Part shown: in pieces, positions 37,481-48,975 of the stretch
Numbering within the stretch: position 1 is the stretch's first letter
Layout of the letters: each line of letters opens with the position of its first letter
NCBI GenBank assembly: GCA_028023455.1
Contig: JAQFVV010000158.1
Coordinates: 372,001-436,000, forward strand
Source of the DNA: Epiperipatus broadwayi
Taxonomy: Eukaryota; Onychophora; Udeonychophora; Euonychophora; Peripatidae
Length of the DNA stretch: 64,000 nucleotides
Direction: 5' to 3'
Notes under the pieces: generated by a model
What the model saw: the letters and a program-made list of their open reading frames with translations, nothing else
Told to the model about the DNA's origin: nothing
The model's database searches: none
Made by a program: the position numbers and the translations under genes

Positions 37481-38140
37481 GTCAAGCAAAATATTCAGAA
37501 ATTTAAACTGGAGCAAGGTGTGCTACAATATAGAGTTAAGGAAAATCCAGCAGAATGGAGATCAGTCATCCCACAGCATATGAGGACCGCAGTAGTGGAA
37601 CACATGCACTGCAAGTCAGGCCACTATGAAATAATGAAGACTGAAGGATGGATTAGGAGGTGGTTTTACTGGCCAGGCATGTGTGGTAAAGTTGTGGTGA
37701 TCATTAGGCAGTGCAAAATTTGCCAGAGGGTTAAGCCCGCAAATAGGAAATATACAGCTCCAATGTTGTCCATGATTCCCAGAGAGCCTAAGGAAATTGT
37801 TGCAGTGGATTTTTATGCTGGCCTCAATAAAAAGAAATACCTCTTGGTTGTTTATGATTTATTCTCCAAACTGGTGTCTGCATATCCCATCATGCAAGCC
37901 AACACGAGGAACACCATATGTATCCTGGAAAGGGAGCATATTCCATCGGTGGGAAAACCTCAAACTATCATATCAGATCATGGAACCCCATTCATTTCAA
38001 GGGAGTGGATGATATGGACCGAACGATTGAAAATAGGACATGTGTTAATCTTGATCTGTAACCCTCAGTCCAATCCCTGCAAAAGAATGATGCAGGAATT
38101 GGGTAGGTTGTTCCGTACTTCATGTCCAAACCGACCGTAG
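37481..38140 (+). pseudogene. Integrase, zinc-binding and catalytic core
   Basis: Same frame as the RNase H block, separated only by the TGA at 37478. It has an HHCC zinc module (EHMHCKSGHYE ... CKICQ) and the core Asp residues in VAVDFYAG and IISDHGTPF. The third catalytic acid should lie in the NP-C-E-R type motif, but the sequence reads NPQSNPCKRMMQELGR with AAA at 38081-38083, so Glu has become Lys. The frame closes at about 38140, and the C-terminal domain lies in another frame. Confidence 0.87.
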
Positions 38141-38500
38141 GAAATGGATCAAACAACTTCCGGACAATTTAAACTATATGAATTGGGCTGTGAACGAATC
38201 TACTGGCTTCACACCAATACATTTGCATTTTGGTAAACATGCACCTAGGTTGTTCAAAACTGATTTTCCAGGAGAAGAAACTCCCATCAATATAGAAAAT
38301 GATAGGCAGCAGACCTACCAGTCGATGGTTCACAGAAGCAGACAACAAAAAGAGGGTTTCAAGAGTTCCTCGCATTCCTTTAAGGTGGGGACCAGGTAAT
38401 GGTGAGGACACCCCATGTAAGCGAACCCGGAAAGTTTATTTGCAAAAAATTTTGGATATCTATATGAGGGCCCATTTACGATAACAAAGAGTCAGGGAAA
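38141..38500 (+). pseudogene. Integrase C-terminal segment, frameshifted
   Basis: After a frame change near 38138 the text RKWIKQLPDNLNYMNWAVNESTGFTPIHLHFGKHAPRLF continues the integrase tail, matching the usual N-x-S/T-G-F-x-P-x-x-L-x-F-G pattern. A further frame change near 38390 leads to QVMVRTPHVSEPGKF, the basic tail strand. No chromodomain or further gene is seen before the purine-rich tract (CAGGGGGGTA) that precedes the 3' LTR. Confidence 0.75.
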
Positions 38501-39672
38501 ACATGCGTTTTGAGTGGATACCAGGTGGGAAGTAAAGAGGTCATACAATGCCCAGTCATTCAAGCCCTTTGCAAACCCAGAGAGGGATAAAGGATAGAAA
38601 AGAGTCATTTAAGAAGCCGTTCAAATACACAAAAGGTATTTGAAGACTATTCCACCAGGGGGGTATGTAACAGTAGCTGAGTTCGAATACAAGAGATAAT
38701 GCAACATAGAGTGTTAATTGTGAGTGTTGATAGGGATTGATTGTGTATATGTGAAAAGATGTATAAATAGTCATTCAAACCCTGTTACAAAGAGTGTGAA
38801 AGTAAACATAATCTGTTAAAGGCTGGACTGTATGCTTGTTTATATATATATAGTTGTATGTGTGTTATTATAAAGTGGGTATAAGTATTAAAGGTTATAT
38901 GTGAGATTGACAAGAAGCAATTATATACGGAGTTGTATAAATTTGTTATCGATTATACATATATATTTTGTTGTTCATTAATGTTCTAAGTTCTACATTT
39001 AATAATATTAGCAGTAACACGTGTTTCTTGATGAATCCATTGGCATATAAAGCTACAGAAATAGAATGAATTAGTTGCTGCAGGCAGTTTGAGTTAATGA
39101 CTTTGTCAGCCAGAAATCAGAGATCGAGTTGGTATTCGGAAACAATAGAAGATCCTGTTTGCGGCGTATGAATAGATAAGGAAAAATACAAGGTTAAAGA
39201 GTGTAAAGAACAGAACTATTTTTTTTTGCTAAATTAGATAGTGGTGATTAGAAGGAAGGTAACCGGGGCATGGATTTTGGATTGGATTAACGTGTAATTG
39301 ATTAAGAAGTTTTAGTAATATTCCCATCAAAATGTTGGGGTAATTAAATAGTATGAGTTTCGTTAGATCGGTCCAGTGGATTGTTATTGTAGGACACACC
39401 TGAATCGGATTTATGAAATTTCACTGTTTAAAATTATCAAGTGTAATGGCAATGAAGCACATGCCATTAGGACCTCTTAAGCGAGCGAAATCATCTACTC
39501 CACCTCTGCGATAACCTATTTGGCATATCACATTGCAGACTGTTTACCATCCCTAGGATCTACAAATATCGATAAGGCCAGTGTTTCTTTCGGATTATAA
39601 CTGTGTGGACTATTAACTTTGACCATATGGACATTCGATCGTAACTAAGGTAAATTGACCTTGCTCTATATA

Positions 39673-40712
39673 CACCTGGGTCTCATTTTACGTGATAGAT
39701 AAGTTCCTCAGAAAACACGTGCAAATGAAATCGCACAAAATAGACGTAACTTACATTGAAAAAGGGGGGATGTGATCTGTGATTTTTCAAAATTCACATA
39801 AAAGCAAAGCACCAATGTAAAATTACTTTAAAATTCGCGCAAAAAAAAAAAATAATGAAATAAAATATGACTAATAAAAATTTTCAAATTTGAAAAAAAT
39901 TGATACAAGACAAACTTTTTTTAACTATAATATTTAATTTTATTCAAAATAATATATTTTTATGTATAATTTACAGTACAATAATTTACATTTTTTTATA
40001 CGTTTTAATTATTATAGCTATTTGCCAAAAAACACGTTCGTTTGCAAACAATGAGCACCAACTTCACACTCATGTTGTAACAGTGGTTTTCTGGTGACAA
40101 TGTAAGATGATGATTTTATTAATTGTTTATGAAACTAACAACTAAAAATTAAATTCTTATTTTTGTCTTTAATTTTCAATTCCATTTAAAAATCAAATTG
40201 CACATTAATTTCAAGTCGCAGCAAGTAATTTTTAAATTGTTAATCACAATTAAAAATCAGATTTTAATTGTCAAATTTAAATGTGCCCACTGCTATTACT
40301 CACCTTTTAAAAATAAACATGTGGACACTAAATGATTAATAATTGATTACGTTAAAATTTAAAAAGCAAAAATAGAATGTGATTTAAAATGCAAAATTAG
40401 CACATACAATGTTTGAACAAATTTACATTATAATTTTGTAAAATTTAATGTGTGTATACATAAAATGTGGAAATTATGTTTTTAATTTCATTATTGCATA
40501 AAATCTTACTATTATAAAGCACTGAAAATATTGAAATTACTAAGATGAAAGTCGAATTCCAATAATGTGCTATTACTTTCAATATAATGTAAGTGCGCGA
40601 AATTTATTATTTAAAGTAATAGCGCATTATTGGAGTTTGACTTCCGGTGAAACACGAATCGCATAACTTCAAAATTGTATTAAATAAGTCCATGTAAAAA
40701 GAGACCCAGGTG
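39673..40712. mobile_element. MITE-like DNA transposon nested in the 3' LTR
   Basis: 1,040 bases absent from the 5' LTR. The ends are inverted repeats: CACCTGGGTCTCATTTTACG on the left and the complement of CACCTGGGTCTCTTTTTACA on the right, about 20 matched bases. TATA flanks both sides (39669-39672 and 40713-40716), giving a TA or TATA target duplication. Inside, 40558-40645 holds a second inverted repeat (TCCAATAATGTGCTATTACT with its near-complement). There is no transposase-like frame, so it would need an enzyme supplied from elsewhere. The superfamily is not assigned; a TA target suits Tc1/mariner-like or related groups. Confidence 0.9.
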
Positions 40713-41132
40713 TATATGTTCAATGAATGCGTAGTAATGAAGGGACTTGTGTTACCTCTATATTAAATACAGTAATAAATCTTGTTTAAATTAAATATAA
40801 AAAAAACATTAAATAAACAACTCTGATGTGTAATTGCACTCTTTCATTGCTATATATACGAATCATATATGTGTGTATCGGAATAAATGGGTTGTGCACA
40901 TGAATATTAAAATATATATAGGTGTGTATAGAGCTTAGAATTAAATGATAACTATTGTAGTAACTTATAGCTTAGTTTTGTTATAACTTCTGGGCTGGGT
41001 AATATAAATATAAACAAGTAAATTATTGTATGGTATACGTAGATATATAAGATGTAGTCGGGAATTATCTTTTCTTTGTTCTCTCGCTAGATCATGTTTC
41101 CCAGACCTTGAGATAGAGCTAGTCTGGATGCG

Positions 41133-41137
<5 letters not shown>

Positions 41138-41181
<44 letters not shown>

Positions 41182-41184
41182 TAT
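41138..41184. repeat. Expanded TA run in the 3' LTR
   Basis: The 5' LTR has a short TA run at the same place (34182-34197); here it is over 40 bases. It marks post-insertion microsatellite growth and explains most of the length difference of the LTRs. Confidence 0.85.
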
Positions 41185-42049
41185 GTACAGAACCCTTATT
41201 TATGTTTTCGGTGGGTATAATTTATATCAAAGTGTAAGATTGGTGCTTGAGATGGGATTTAAACCATGCTCATAAATATATTTACTCGAAGCTGTGGGAG
41301 AGATCGTATACGTGCATAAATTATGCAACAATAATATGGATAGACGCTTAAACTATATTTAATGAATTTGAGTGAGATCTAAGTATAAGCAATATTATTT
41401 TACAATATTTTATACAACAAAAAAGTTAGTAAATATATTACAATTATACTTGTTATATCCACTCTAATAATACAAACAAAAAACAAAAAAATGTATAAAC
41501 ACTCTCTTTTTTGTTGTACTCATCTCTATCTGCTTGCTCTCCAGGTTCAAACTTCTGGGTGGACTAACTAAACTACCAGAAAAGATGGTGACATTCACTT
41601 TAACTCCTTGCCATCCTTATAGAGTCCTTCAATCAGGATACACTGGGTCTCTAAAACATACATCTTGGCAATTACATATCTGAACGGGAAAGCATACTGC
41701 TACAGTTCTTCTACTCCATGGTTCTGTGGGCGATTAGATAAAATCTGGTCATCATTTGTAAAGATGTTTCTTTACTGGATTCTTTAAGACAGATTTCCAA
41801 TATGGGTGACTTTCACTGTAAGCTTATTCTTCCTACAATGGATTAAAACCTTCCTCTCTTCTTATTGATTGATCACTGAACTGCATATGATTGATTGATT
41901 TCCCATATCATATGAGTGTTTGTGGCTTCGATTAATATCTGCACAAATGACCTGGAAAGACATTCAACAGAAATTTATGTTTGTTCATAACTGGCAGATC
42001 CCATAAACAAAAAAAATTATATGCATCAAATTTCTTCTTGAATTAAAAA

Positions 42050-42550
42050 ATATATACTCCACAATCTGGTAGCATATTTAGCCAAAAGAATAAACATCTA
42101 ATAATAATTTTCCCCTACATCTCACAGGTAGGTTCTTGTAGCTCTCTCATTCCAATAAATAATATTTTTTTTACAGCACATATATATTCATGTAGCTCTC
42201 TCAGTCCAATAATAATAAAAACTCTTTGCACCACATATAGATTCATGTAGCTCTCTCAGTCCAATAATAATCAATATTATCCACTCCTACACCTTGCAGG
42301 TAGGTTATTTATATCCCCGTCCACCTTAAAAAAATATACTCCACGATCCGGCAGCATATTTAGCCAAAACAATAAACATCTAATAATAATTTCCCCCTTC
42401 ATCTCACAGGTAGGTTCTTGTAGCTCTCTCATTCCAATAAATAATAATTTTTTTACATCACATATAGATTCATGTAGCTCTCTCAATCCAATAATAATCA
42501 ATACTACCCACTCCTACACCTTACAGGTAGGTTATATATATATATATCCC
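42050..42550. repeat. Nested tandem repeats (282-bp unit with 31-65-bp subunits)
   Basis: TATACTCCACAATCTGGTAG at 42053 recurs as TATACTCCACGATCCGGCAG at 42335. Within each unit GTAGCTCTCTCA(T/G)TCCAATA recurs three times in the first and twice in the second, and (CTT)ACAGGTAGGTTAT ends each unit. It looks like a higher-order array in which one subunit was lost. Confidence 0.88.
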
Positions 42551-44061
42551 CATCCACCCACAATTTGCAATTGCTTACATTCCCCCTTCGAGATATTGCG
42601 TCAGATAATTTTTACTTTTAGTATATTCTTTTACAAATTTTGCTTCAAAATCTCTTTTTCCTATTTTTTTCTTTTTAGGAATTTCAAACTCCATATTGGA
42701 ATAATTGACCACCCATATTCTTTAGATAACATATTTGTAATTTGATTTACAAATTAATTTAAAAAATTACTCTATCTGATTACATACAAAAAACAAAAGT
42801 AAAAATAGAAAGACAAAGATTAATTAAATCCACCTTTTAAACGGAAGATTCTTTTCACACTCAAAAAAAATATTTTGTTTTTCTTTAAAAAAAATTTTTT
42901 TTAAATTTATCAAAAATAATAAAAATAAATGTACAGAAATGTTTATACATATACGTATTAGAATATTTGCAATAAATATGATACATATACTAATAAATTC
43001 ACACAAAGAGATAAATACATAAAATATTCCACCACATAAACAAATGTTAATTCTCTAATTTCTTTACATAAATTTAAAAATACTTTTATCCAAAGAATAT
43101 ACATTCATAGTGTGTGTTATTTTTTTCAAAATAACTAATATATAAGTGTTAGTTATGTATGCAAGGAGATGGGAATCTAGTATAGACCAAACTCTCATTG
43201 TTTATTCAATGAATTTAATAAAGTTAGCTGTGCCAAATTGTTGGCTACAGCCATCTTATGCATGGACGTTTTACAGTCTGGCACAATAGGTAGGGGGTTC
43301 CCAAAGAAGATGAAACACTGGTAATTGGAATTGAACAACGAGCCTACCACAAATATATTTGCATAATATTATAAATTAGCTAGTCAGCTTCACAGCCCAT
43401 TTAGTAATGATTTTTTTTAATTATTATTTTACCTGCTATGTAAATAATTAGTGCCTTGTTATGTATTTTTAGCATGGATAAGGGTTGGAATAGTGAACAT
43501 ATTTAATCATTGATATGGTAGAAATGCATTCTTGACTTATACAATTATATCTTTTTATCATGTTAAAAAGTTTTGAAATTTTGTTTTATTATTCAATAAC
43601 CATTGAATAAATTTATAAATGATTTTGATAAACTAGAGACCAGTTTAGTTTAAATCAAATTGATATCAACTTATAACCAGATATATACATACACACACAT
43701 TTTATTCTTATATAATAATAAAGTAATATTTTTGGATGGATCTTTAAATCAATTGGAACCTGTATAGAGGTGCAGTAGTTGTTATATAGTGTAAATTCAT
43801 CCCTAAAAGCAGAATTCTTCCTGAGTTAGAATACTGAGGCATACTGGAACCCGAAAGAAAGGTGAGATATGAATGAACTAGCCCAAATTGTATCTAAATT
43901 TAATGTGTAAACCTAGAGCTATCCCATTGAAGGTAGATGTAATCATAGGTTAGGTACTCATAACTTCATCCACAGCATCCTACCAGAAGACTTTAGGTCT
44001 GACTGTAATGAGATGCATTCCCCTCTTCTGGTGGAAAACCTGGACTATTACAATATATGTA

Positions 44062-44566
44062 TGTGTGATTAAAATGAATATCCTAATATGAATTCACTAC
44101 TATCTATAAGTTTTAGTAACTATGATATGATTGGAATGAAATATTGTGAATACCCGGATGTTCTTATATATATATAATTCTAATATTTTTCATTTATACT
44201 ATTTGAGCATATTGTATCTTTATTTATTGATTTAGCATATGTTTTTTTTTTGACAGCTGTTTTCATTTTTTAGCTCACGATATATATATAGTACATACTT
44301 CATCTATATATACATGTATTGCATCTTCATTATGTACAATATATACAATAAGAAAATACTTATATATATATATATATATCTGTGCTTAAAATGCATATCA
44401 TAATATGGATTCACTAGTATTGCAAGTTTCAGTATCTGTGATATGATTGGAATGAAACACTGTGACTGCCAGGATGTTCTTATATATATATATTATTTTA
44501 ATATTTCCCATTTGTTCGATTTAAGCATATTGTATCTTTATTTATTGACTTAGCATATATATATAT
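44062..44566. repeat. Direct repeat of about 180 bp, period 316
   Basis: GATATGATTGGAATGAAA at 44124 recurs at 44440. The surrounding text (TTCACTA...GTTTTAGTA, GGATGTTCTTATATATATAT, GCATATTGTATCTTTATTTA) is shared by both. TA runs of different length lie between the copies. Confidence 0.88.
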
Positions 44567-45116
44567 TGATAACTATTATTCAAATTATAAATGAATTTGT
44601 AGATATTCCAATCAAGAGATAGATTCACTATTGGCTTTATTATGTCCTTCATTCTTGCCATTGCAGCCATCCATACATTTAATGATCATTGACTACGTAA
44701 TTCTTAATTTGTTTGATCACATTTACAAAAGTCAGTGCAGTGATCATGAATTGTCCAGAATCTAGTGATGAGACTCCAGTTACATCTCAAAAACAAACAT
44801 AACTGGCTTTATTGCTGAATTTCGAAAAAGAAATTTGTTTGGGATTTTATACGTTTTGTTTAAAAAGATTTTTGTTTGAGCATTCAAATAGTGGATTTTT
44901 ATTTGGTGTATGTTTTGGTAATAAAAGTATATATTGATGAAATGGTATAATTTAACTATTGTTGACGTAAATTGTGCATGTAAATAATGCACAGCTTTAA
45001 TGCATTCTACATGTGTGCTTCAGTAACAATTTCAGGCTATTTAGAAACAGATCTTTGCCTCAGTTTGATAATTTTTACCTTTAGATAATCATTTTTATTT
45101 TTTCTAAGGCAAACTA

Positions 45117-45211
45117 GCGTTGGTGGCGGAGTGGTCAGCACAGCCGGCTTACAAGCCGTTGTCCCGGGTTTGAGGGTTCGCTTCCGGGCGATGCTTTGAC
45201 ACATGGAAAAA
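45117..45211 (+). repeat. tRNA-derived SINE-like copy
   Basis: Head GCGTTGGTGGCGGAGTGGTC, loop GGCTTACAAGCC, a short insertion before the B box (GGGTTTGAGGGTTCGCTTCC), closing CGATGC, then TTTGACACATGG and an A-rich stretch. Same family as 21618, by shared loop and tail. Confidence 0.75.
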
Positions 45212-45969
45212 ATTAGTGTGTCGATATAATGATTAAGCTTATATTCGACATCAAACCATATATAACATCCTTTCATTTCTTGCCTCACCCCCCTCCCATT
45301 CATAAAATTTATATTAAAGATTTTGTTTTATCTCTGATATATATATATTGTATTTTATTACCACGCTTGAGTTTAGAACACATATATGTTGTTTTCCTTC
45401 GGCTATGTACTATTTTTCCATTTATTTTCTAATTTATTAATTATTTTTCTTTACACCAGTTTAATACCAATCTTTTTTTTATATTTGTTTTACCACTTTA
45501 TTTTGCTGACATCTATGAACAATTTTCTAAACTAATAGAGTTAAAAAATGCATAGCAATATTTTATAGCTGATAAGTATTTAATATCCTTTTTTAAATAT
45601 GTTTATTTGAAAAGTATTTACAAATTGATTATGATAATTTACTGCTGCAAAGATTAGATCAAGAAAAACTAAAACATATATCAATTATAATCTTTGAAAT
45701 ACTGTATATCCAAAAAAAAAACTAACGCCAAAAATTCATAATAAATCTCTAGGATTGCGTAATCTGAACTTTGATCTAACGGCATATAAATAGGACGCAA
45801 ATTAAAACACCATTTATCTTTAGCGACTGCCTTAAAAAAATGATGAGATATAATGTATCTAATAAAAAACCACCTCCTTATCTTTATTTATAAGAAAAGT
45901 AATTCATTTACTGACAGAAGATTGATGAACCAATTTATTTATATTTAAAATGCTTGGGATATGTAAGAA

Positions 45970-46000
45970 GGGTTAGGGTTAGGGTTAGGGTTAGGGTTTT
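45970..46000. repeat. Interstitial telomere-like tract (TTAGGG)
   Basis: GGGTTA repeated about five times without error, ending GGGTTTTC. The hexamer is the telomere unit of many animals other than most arthropods. It lies within unique-looking DNA with no obvious element boundary. Confidence 0.9.
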
Positions 46001-48126
46001 CTTTCATTTGGGGTAAATTAAAGCTTTAATAAAATTCATATCAGACATATTGATTAATATTTTGAAACAATATCTAGATGAAAAAACGAAAAACAAATCA
46101 CTTTTGTTTGTAGATAATTTTTACATTAATATATTTCTATTTTTTGGGAAACCTTAACATTTAGAGGATGTAATCCAAGATAGTGGATAGAAGATCACCA
46201 TAATTGAACTTATTAGGTTAGTGGAAAGATAATAAATAAAATATCCTCGAACTATTAGGTGGGCTTATAAAGAAAGCAATTTATCTACCCTGATACTTCA
46301 AGTTGGGGATTGAGATAATGCATCAACTCCTCAAAATTCATAAAAGGCCGAATTTTAACAAACATTATTTCAACATATGAAATAACACAGGAAAGTATCC
46401 TTATATATGGAAATGAAATTTGGTAGTTCAGGGAAAAACAAAAAGGAAATTGGCCATTACCAAAATGAATTACTCGAAAAAAATCTGCAGGAAAATCAAG
46501 AATAAAATGGATAAACAGTAAAAGAATTTGAGATATAATTTATAGTCACCATATTATAGTAAATGAAATCAGGACAAGACTTGGTGTGAATATGTACAGA
46601 TGATGTCTCAGGAAATATTATTGAAACAAATATTAAACTGGACACTGGGGAATACATCCAAAAAAAATTGAAAAGAAGGAATAGATGGAGAAAAAAATAT
46701 ATACTGTTGTCTTATGCTTATCAAAAAATTAGAACTTATTCTCAATACAAATATAACATATAATTTTGATGTTAATTCACCTAAATCTAAATATTTGCTT
46801 TTGCTATCTTTTCTTTGTACTCTTTCTCATAAGCCAATATTCATCAACTTCTCATGCCACCTTTTATCCCTGCCTTAATTGTGATAATATAATTTGTGTA
46901 TTTGCATTTACACTTCTATCGATTTTATTATGTTATAATAATTCTAACTCCATTATTTATATTTTTTATATACAAGCAAGCATGAGACAAGCTTAGAAAT
47001 GATCTTTCGTGAGTTTTTACATCAATAGTGAATTAATGAATTACTTGAAACTGGATTTAATACAGAAATTACATTATCATATTAGTAATTGTAATGATAA
47101 CAAAGTAAAATATAAAAATGGTAATAAAAAAATACAATTCCAATCTTTCTTCTAAACATAGGTGCATAAAATCTTTTCATGATCTAGAATTGTAGGATAG
47201 TGCTTATAGCCAAGAAATTTATGAATATTCCTTCTTATTTGCATTTCTCAATTGTCCAAGGCATAGAAAGACATGCAAAATGAATAATATTGGAAATATT
47301 AAGTATTTGGATTTTTAATAAAAACAATATCAACAAACAATTTCTGGATTCATGAGACAAATATTATTTTGAATAATTTTGGATTATAATCCATTGTCCC
47401 TACCAATGTTTTATTAATTCTCCCAAAGAAAAAAAGCAATCTAATATTACCCAACAAGTATTTTATTTTCTCAGAAGTTTTTGAATCTAATATTGGATTA
47501 CAATTACAAATAAAATAAATTCAGATATTGTGTAAATTTTCAATAGTTTCACGTTAGAGTATCCAACAGGGGATTGGAAAATCCCAGGATCGATTCTAGT
47601 GCTTTCAGGTCTGGCACTCAATCTTTTTATGAACTCTCAAACAATAAAACTATATAACTTTTTTATGGAAGTAAAATAATCATTTTAAATTTTATTTATT
47701 TAAAACTATATTGAGATTATCTTTTAATTACAGTTCAAAAAGGCATGTAATTAAGGAATAGTTAGACCAGAAATCAAAAACCAATGACAATAAAAAAATT
47801 AGGGAAAGTTAGAATTTAAAAAATTATCAATGGGTTGGCAAATCAATTTTGACTGGCCATGGAAAAACATTCTTATCAAAGGCTAGGAAGACTCAAGAAA
47901 ATGATCCGATATTAAAAAAATTCCAAAGTTAGAACTTTATGAAATAGTTAAAATGAAATTCAATTATTTCATTTTCATATGACCTAACAAATATACATCA
48001 TGGCAGAATAAAGCACTCTGACCTAATTATCAACTATCTCAATTGGACTCACAGTGATTTCATAGAATTGTCGGTCTATATAGCCTGAAGTGATTGACCA
48101 GGGTAAAGATCCAATATAATCCGAGG

Positions 48127-48357
48127 TCTAAACATCACATGCTCACCATTCTTTATGCTCACACAAGCTGTTTAAAAAGAGGTAATGTAAGCCAGAATAA
48201 TCAATGGATGAAGAAAAGTTTGTGCATAAAATTCGTACCTAGTGCCTATTCATCCAATATCTAAAAGACTAGTTTCTAACTTATAGATTTCATTAGTCTG
48301 AGAGCACTGCATTTAAATCTTAGGATCTAATGCAACCCTCCAGCAGCCACCTTTTAC
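48127..48357 (+). repeat. Dispersed 230-bp repeat, copy A
   Basis: Contains ACATCACATGCTCACCATTC, AATAATCAATGGATG, GTGCATAAAATTCGTACCTA, CTAGTTTCTAACTTATAG, and ends TCTAATGCAACCCTCCAGCA GCCACCTTTTA. The same order occurs in three other copies. No open frame or tRNA-like head; family unknown. Confidence 0.85.
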
Positions 48358-48537
48358 CTTATTATCTAACTATAAAGCTTTGAGTCCAAAATAAAACCAC
48401 AATAATGTTTTCAAATTCAAGCTCATTCGATTGTACTCTCATACAGATCTGAACTCAGTTCAGCATCCATACTTTTTGGTATCTTAAATAATCATAGTCA
48501 TTATAATTCTATTTGGCAGTATTAGTATTAAACCACT

Positions 48538-48742
48538 AAACATCACATGATCACCATTCTTTATGCTTACAAAAGCTGTTTAAAAAAAAGGCAAAACTGT
48601 CCATACAATAGCATCATGCAGTGCAAGCCAGAGTAATCAATGGATTCAGGAAGGTTTATGCATAAAATTCCTATCTAAGGTCTATTCATTCAATATCCTC
48701 AGACTAGTTTCTAGCTTGCAGCTTTTATGAGTGAGGAGCCTT
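48538..48742 (+). repeat. Dispersed 230-bp repeat, copy B
   Basis: Begins AAACATCACATGATCACCATTC-like text and runs to TTTATGAGTGAGGAGCC, matching copy A. Its end meets copy C, which is inverted, producing a head-to-head pair. Confidence 0.82.
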
Positions 48743-48975
48743 AAGGTGAGGGTTGGAGGATTGCATTAGATCCTAAGGTCTAGGTGCAGTGGTCTCAAAT
48801 CCCAAGCTCCTCACTGATGAAAGCCACAAGTTAGAAATTAGTCTGGGAATAGTGGGTGAGTAGGGAATAGACATGGATTTTATGCACAAACATTCCTGCG
48901 TCCATTGATTATTCTGGTTTGCACTGAGTGGCACTACCATTTGGAGAGTTTTGCCTCTTTTTAATAATCCAAGGA
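48743..48975 (-). repeat. Dispersed 230-bp repeat, copy C, inverted
   Basis: On the minus strand it reads GGCAAAACTCTCCA, CAATGGACGCAGGAATGTTT, CTTTCATCAGTGAGGAGCTT and CTAATGCAATCCTCCAACCC, matching copies A and D. The open reading seen here on the minus strand falls wholly inside the repeat and is not a gene. Confidence 0.85.

Larger units (their letters stand above)
32744..41352 (+). mobile_element. Ty3/gypsy LTR retrotransposon, near full length, decayed
   Basis: Two long direct repeats flank a pol region in the order protease, reverse transcriptase, RNase H, integrase, which defines Ty3/gypsy rather than Ty1/copia. The element is bounded by CTAT at 32740-32743 and CTAT at 41353-41356, a plausible 4-bp target duplication. 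Without the 1,040-bp insertion in the 3' LTR it is about 7.6 kb long. The coding part runs from about 34857 to 38500 and is split over three frames, with at least four frame changes and one in-frame TGA. The two LTRs differ at roughly 8-9 of the first 150 bases by hand count, so the insertion is not recent. No envelope gene or chromodomain is seen. Confidence 0.93.
38666..41352 (+). repeat. 3' LTR of the gypsy element, split by an insertion
   Basis: Begins TGTAACAGTAGCTGAG, homologous to 32744 onward. Its two parts are 38666-39672 and 40713-41352, with the foreign insert between. Without the insert it is about 1,647 bases, and most of the extra length over the 5' LTR comes from a longer TA run at about 41140-41175. 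It ends at GCTTAAA before CTAT at 41353. Confidence 0.9.
42560..48120. other. No gene recognised outside listed repeats
   Basis: AT-rich DNA with the 316-period repeat at 44 kb, the SINE at 45.1 kb and the telomeric tract at 45.97 kb. Open readings are short and low-complexity. Confidence 0.5.

Noticed and set aside
46400-46720. Possible LINE C-terminal relic (YGNEIW-like reading)
   Set aside because: Only a few residues resemble the motif; no second motif supports it.
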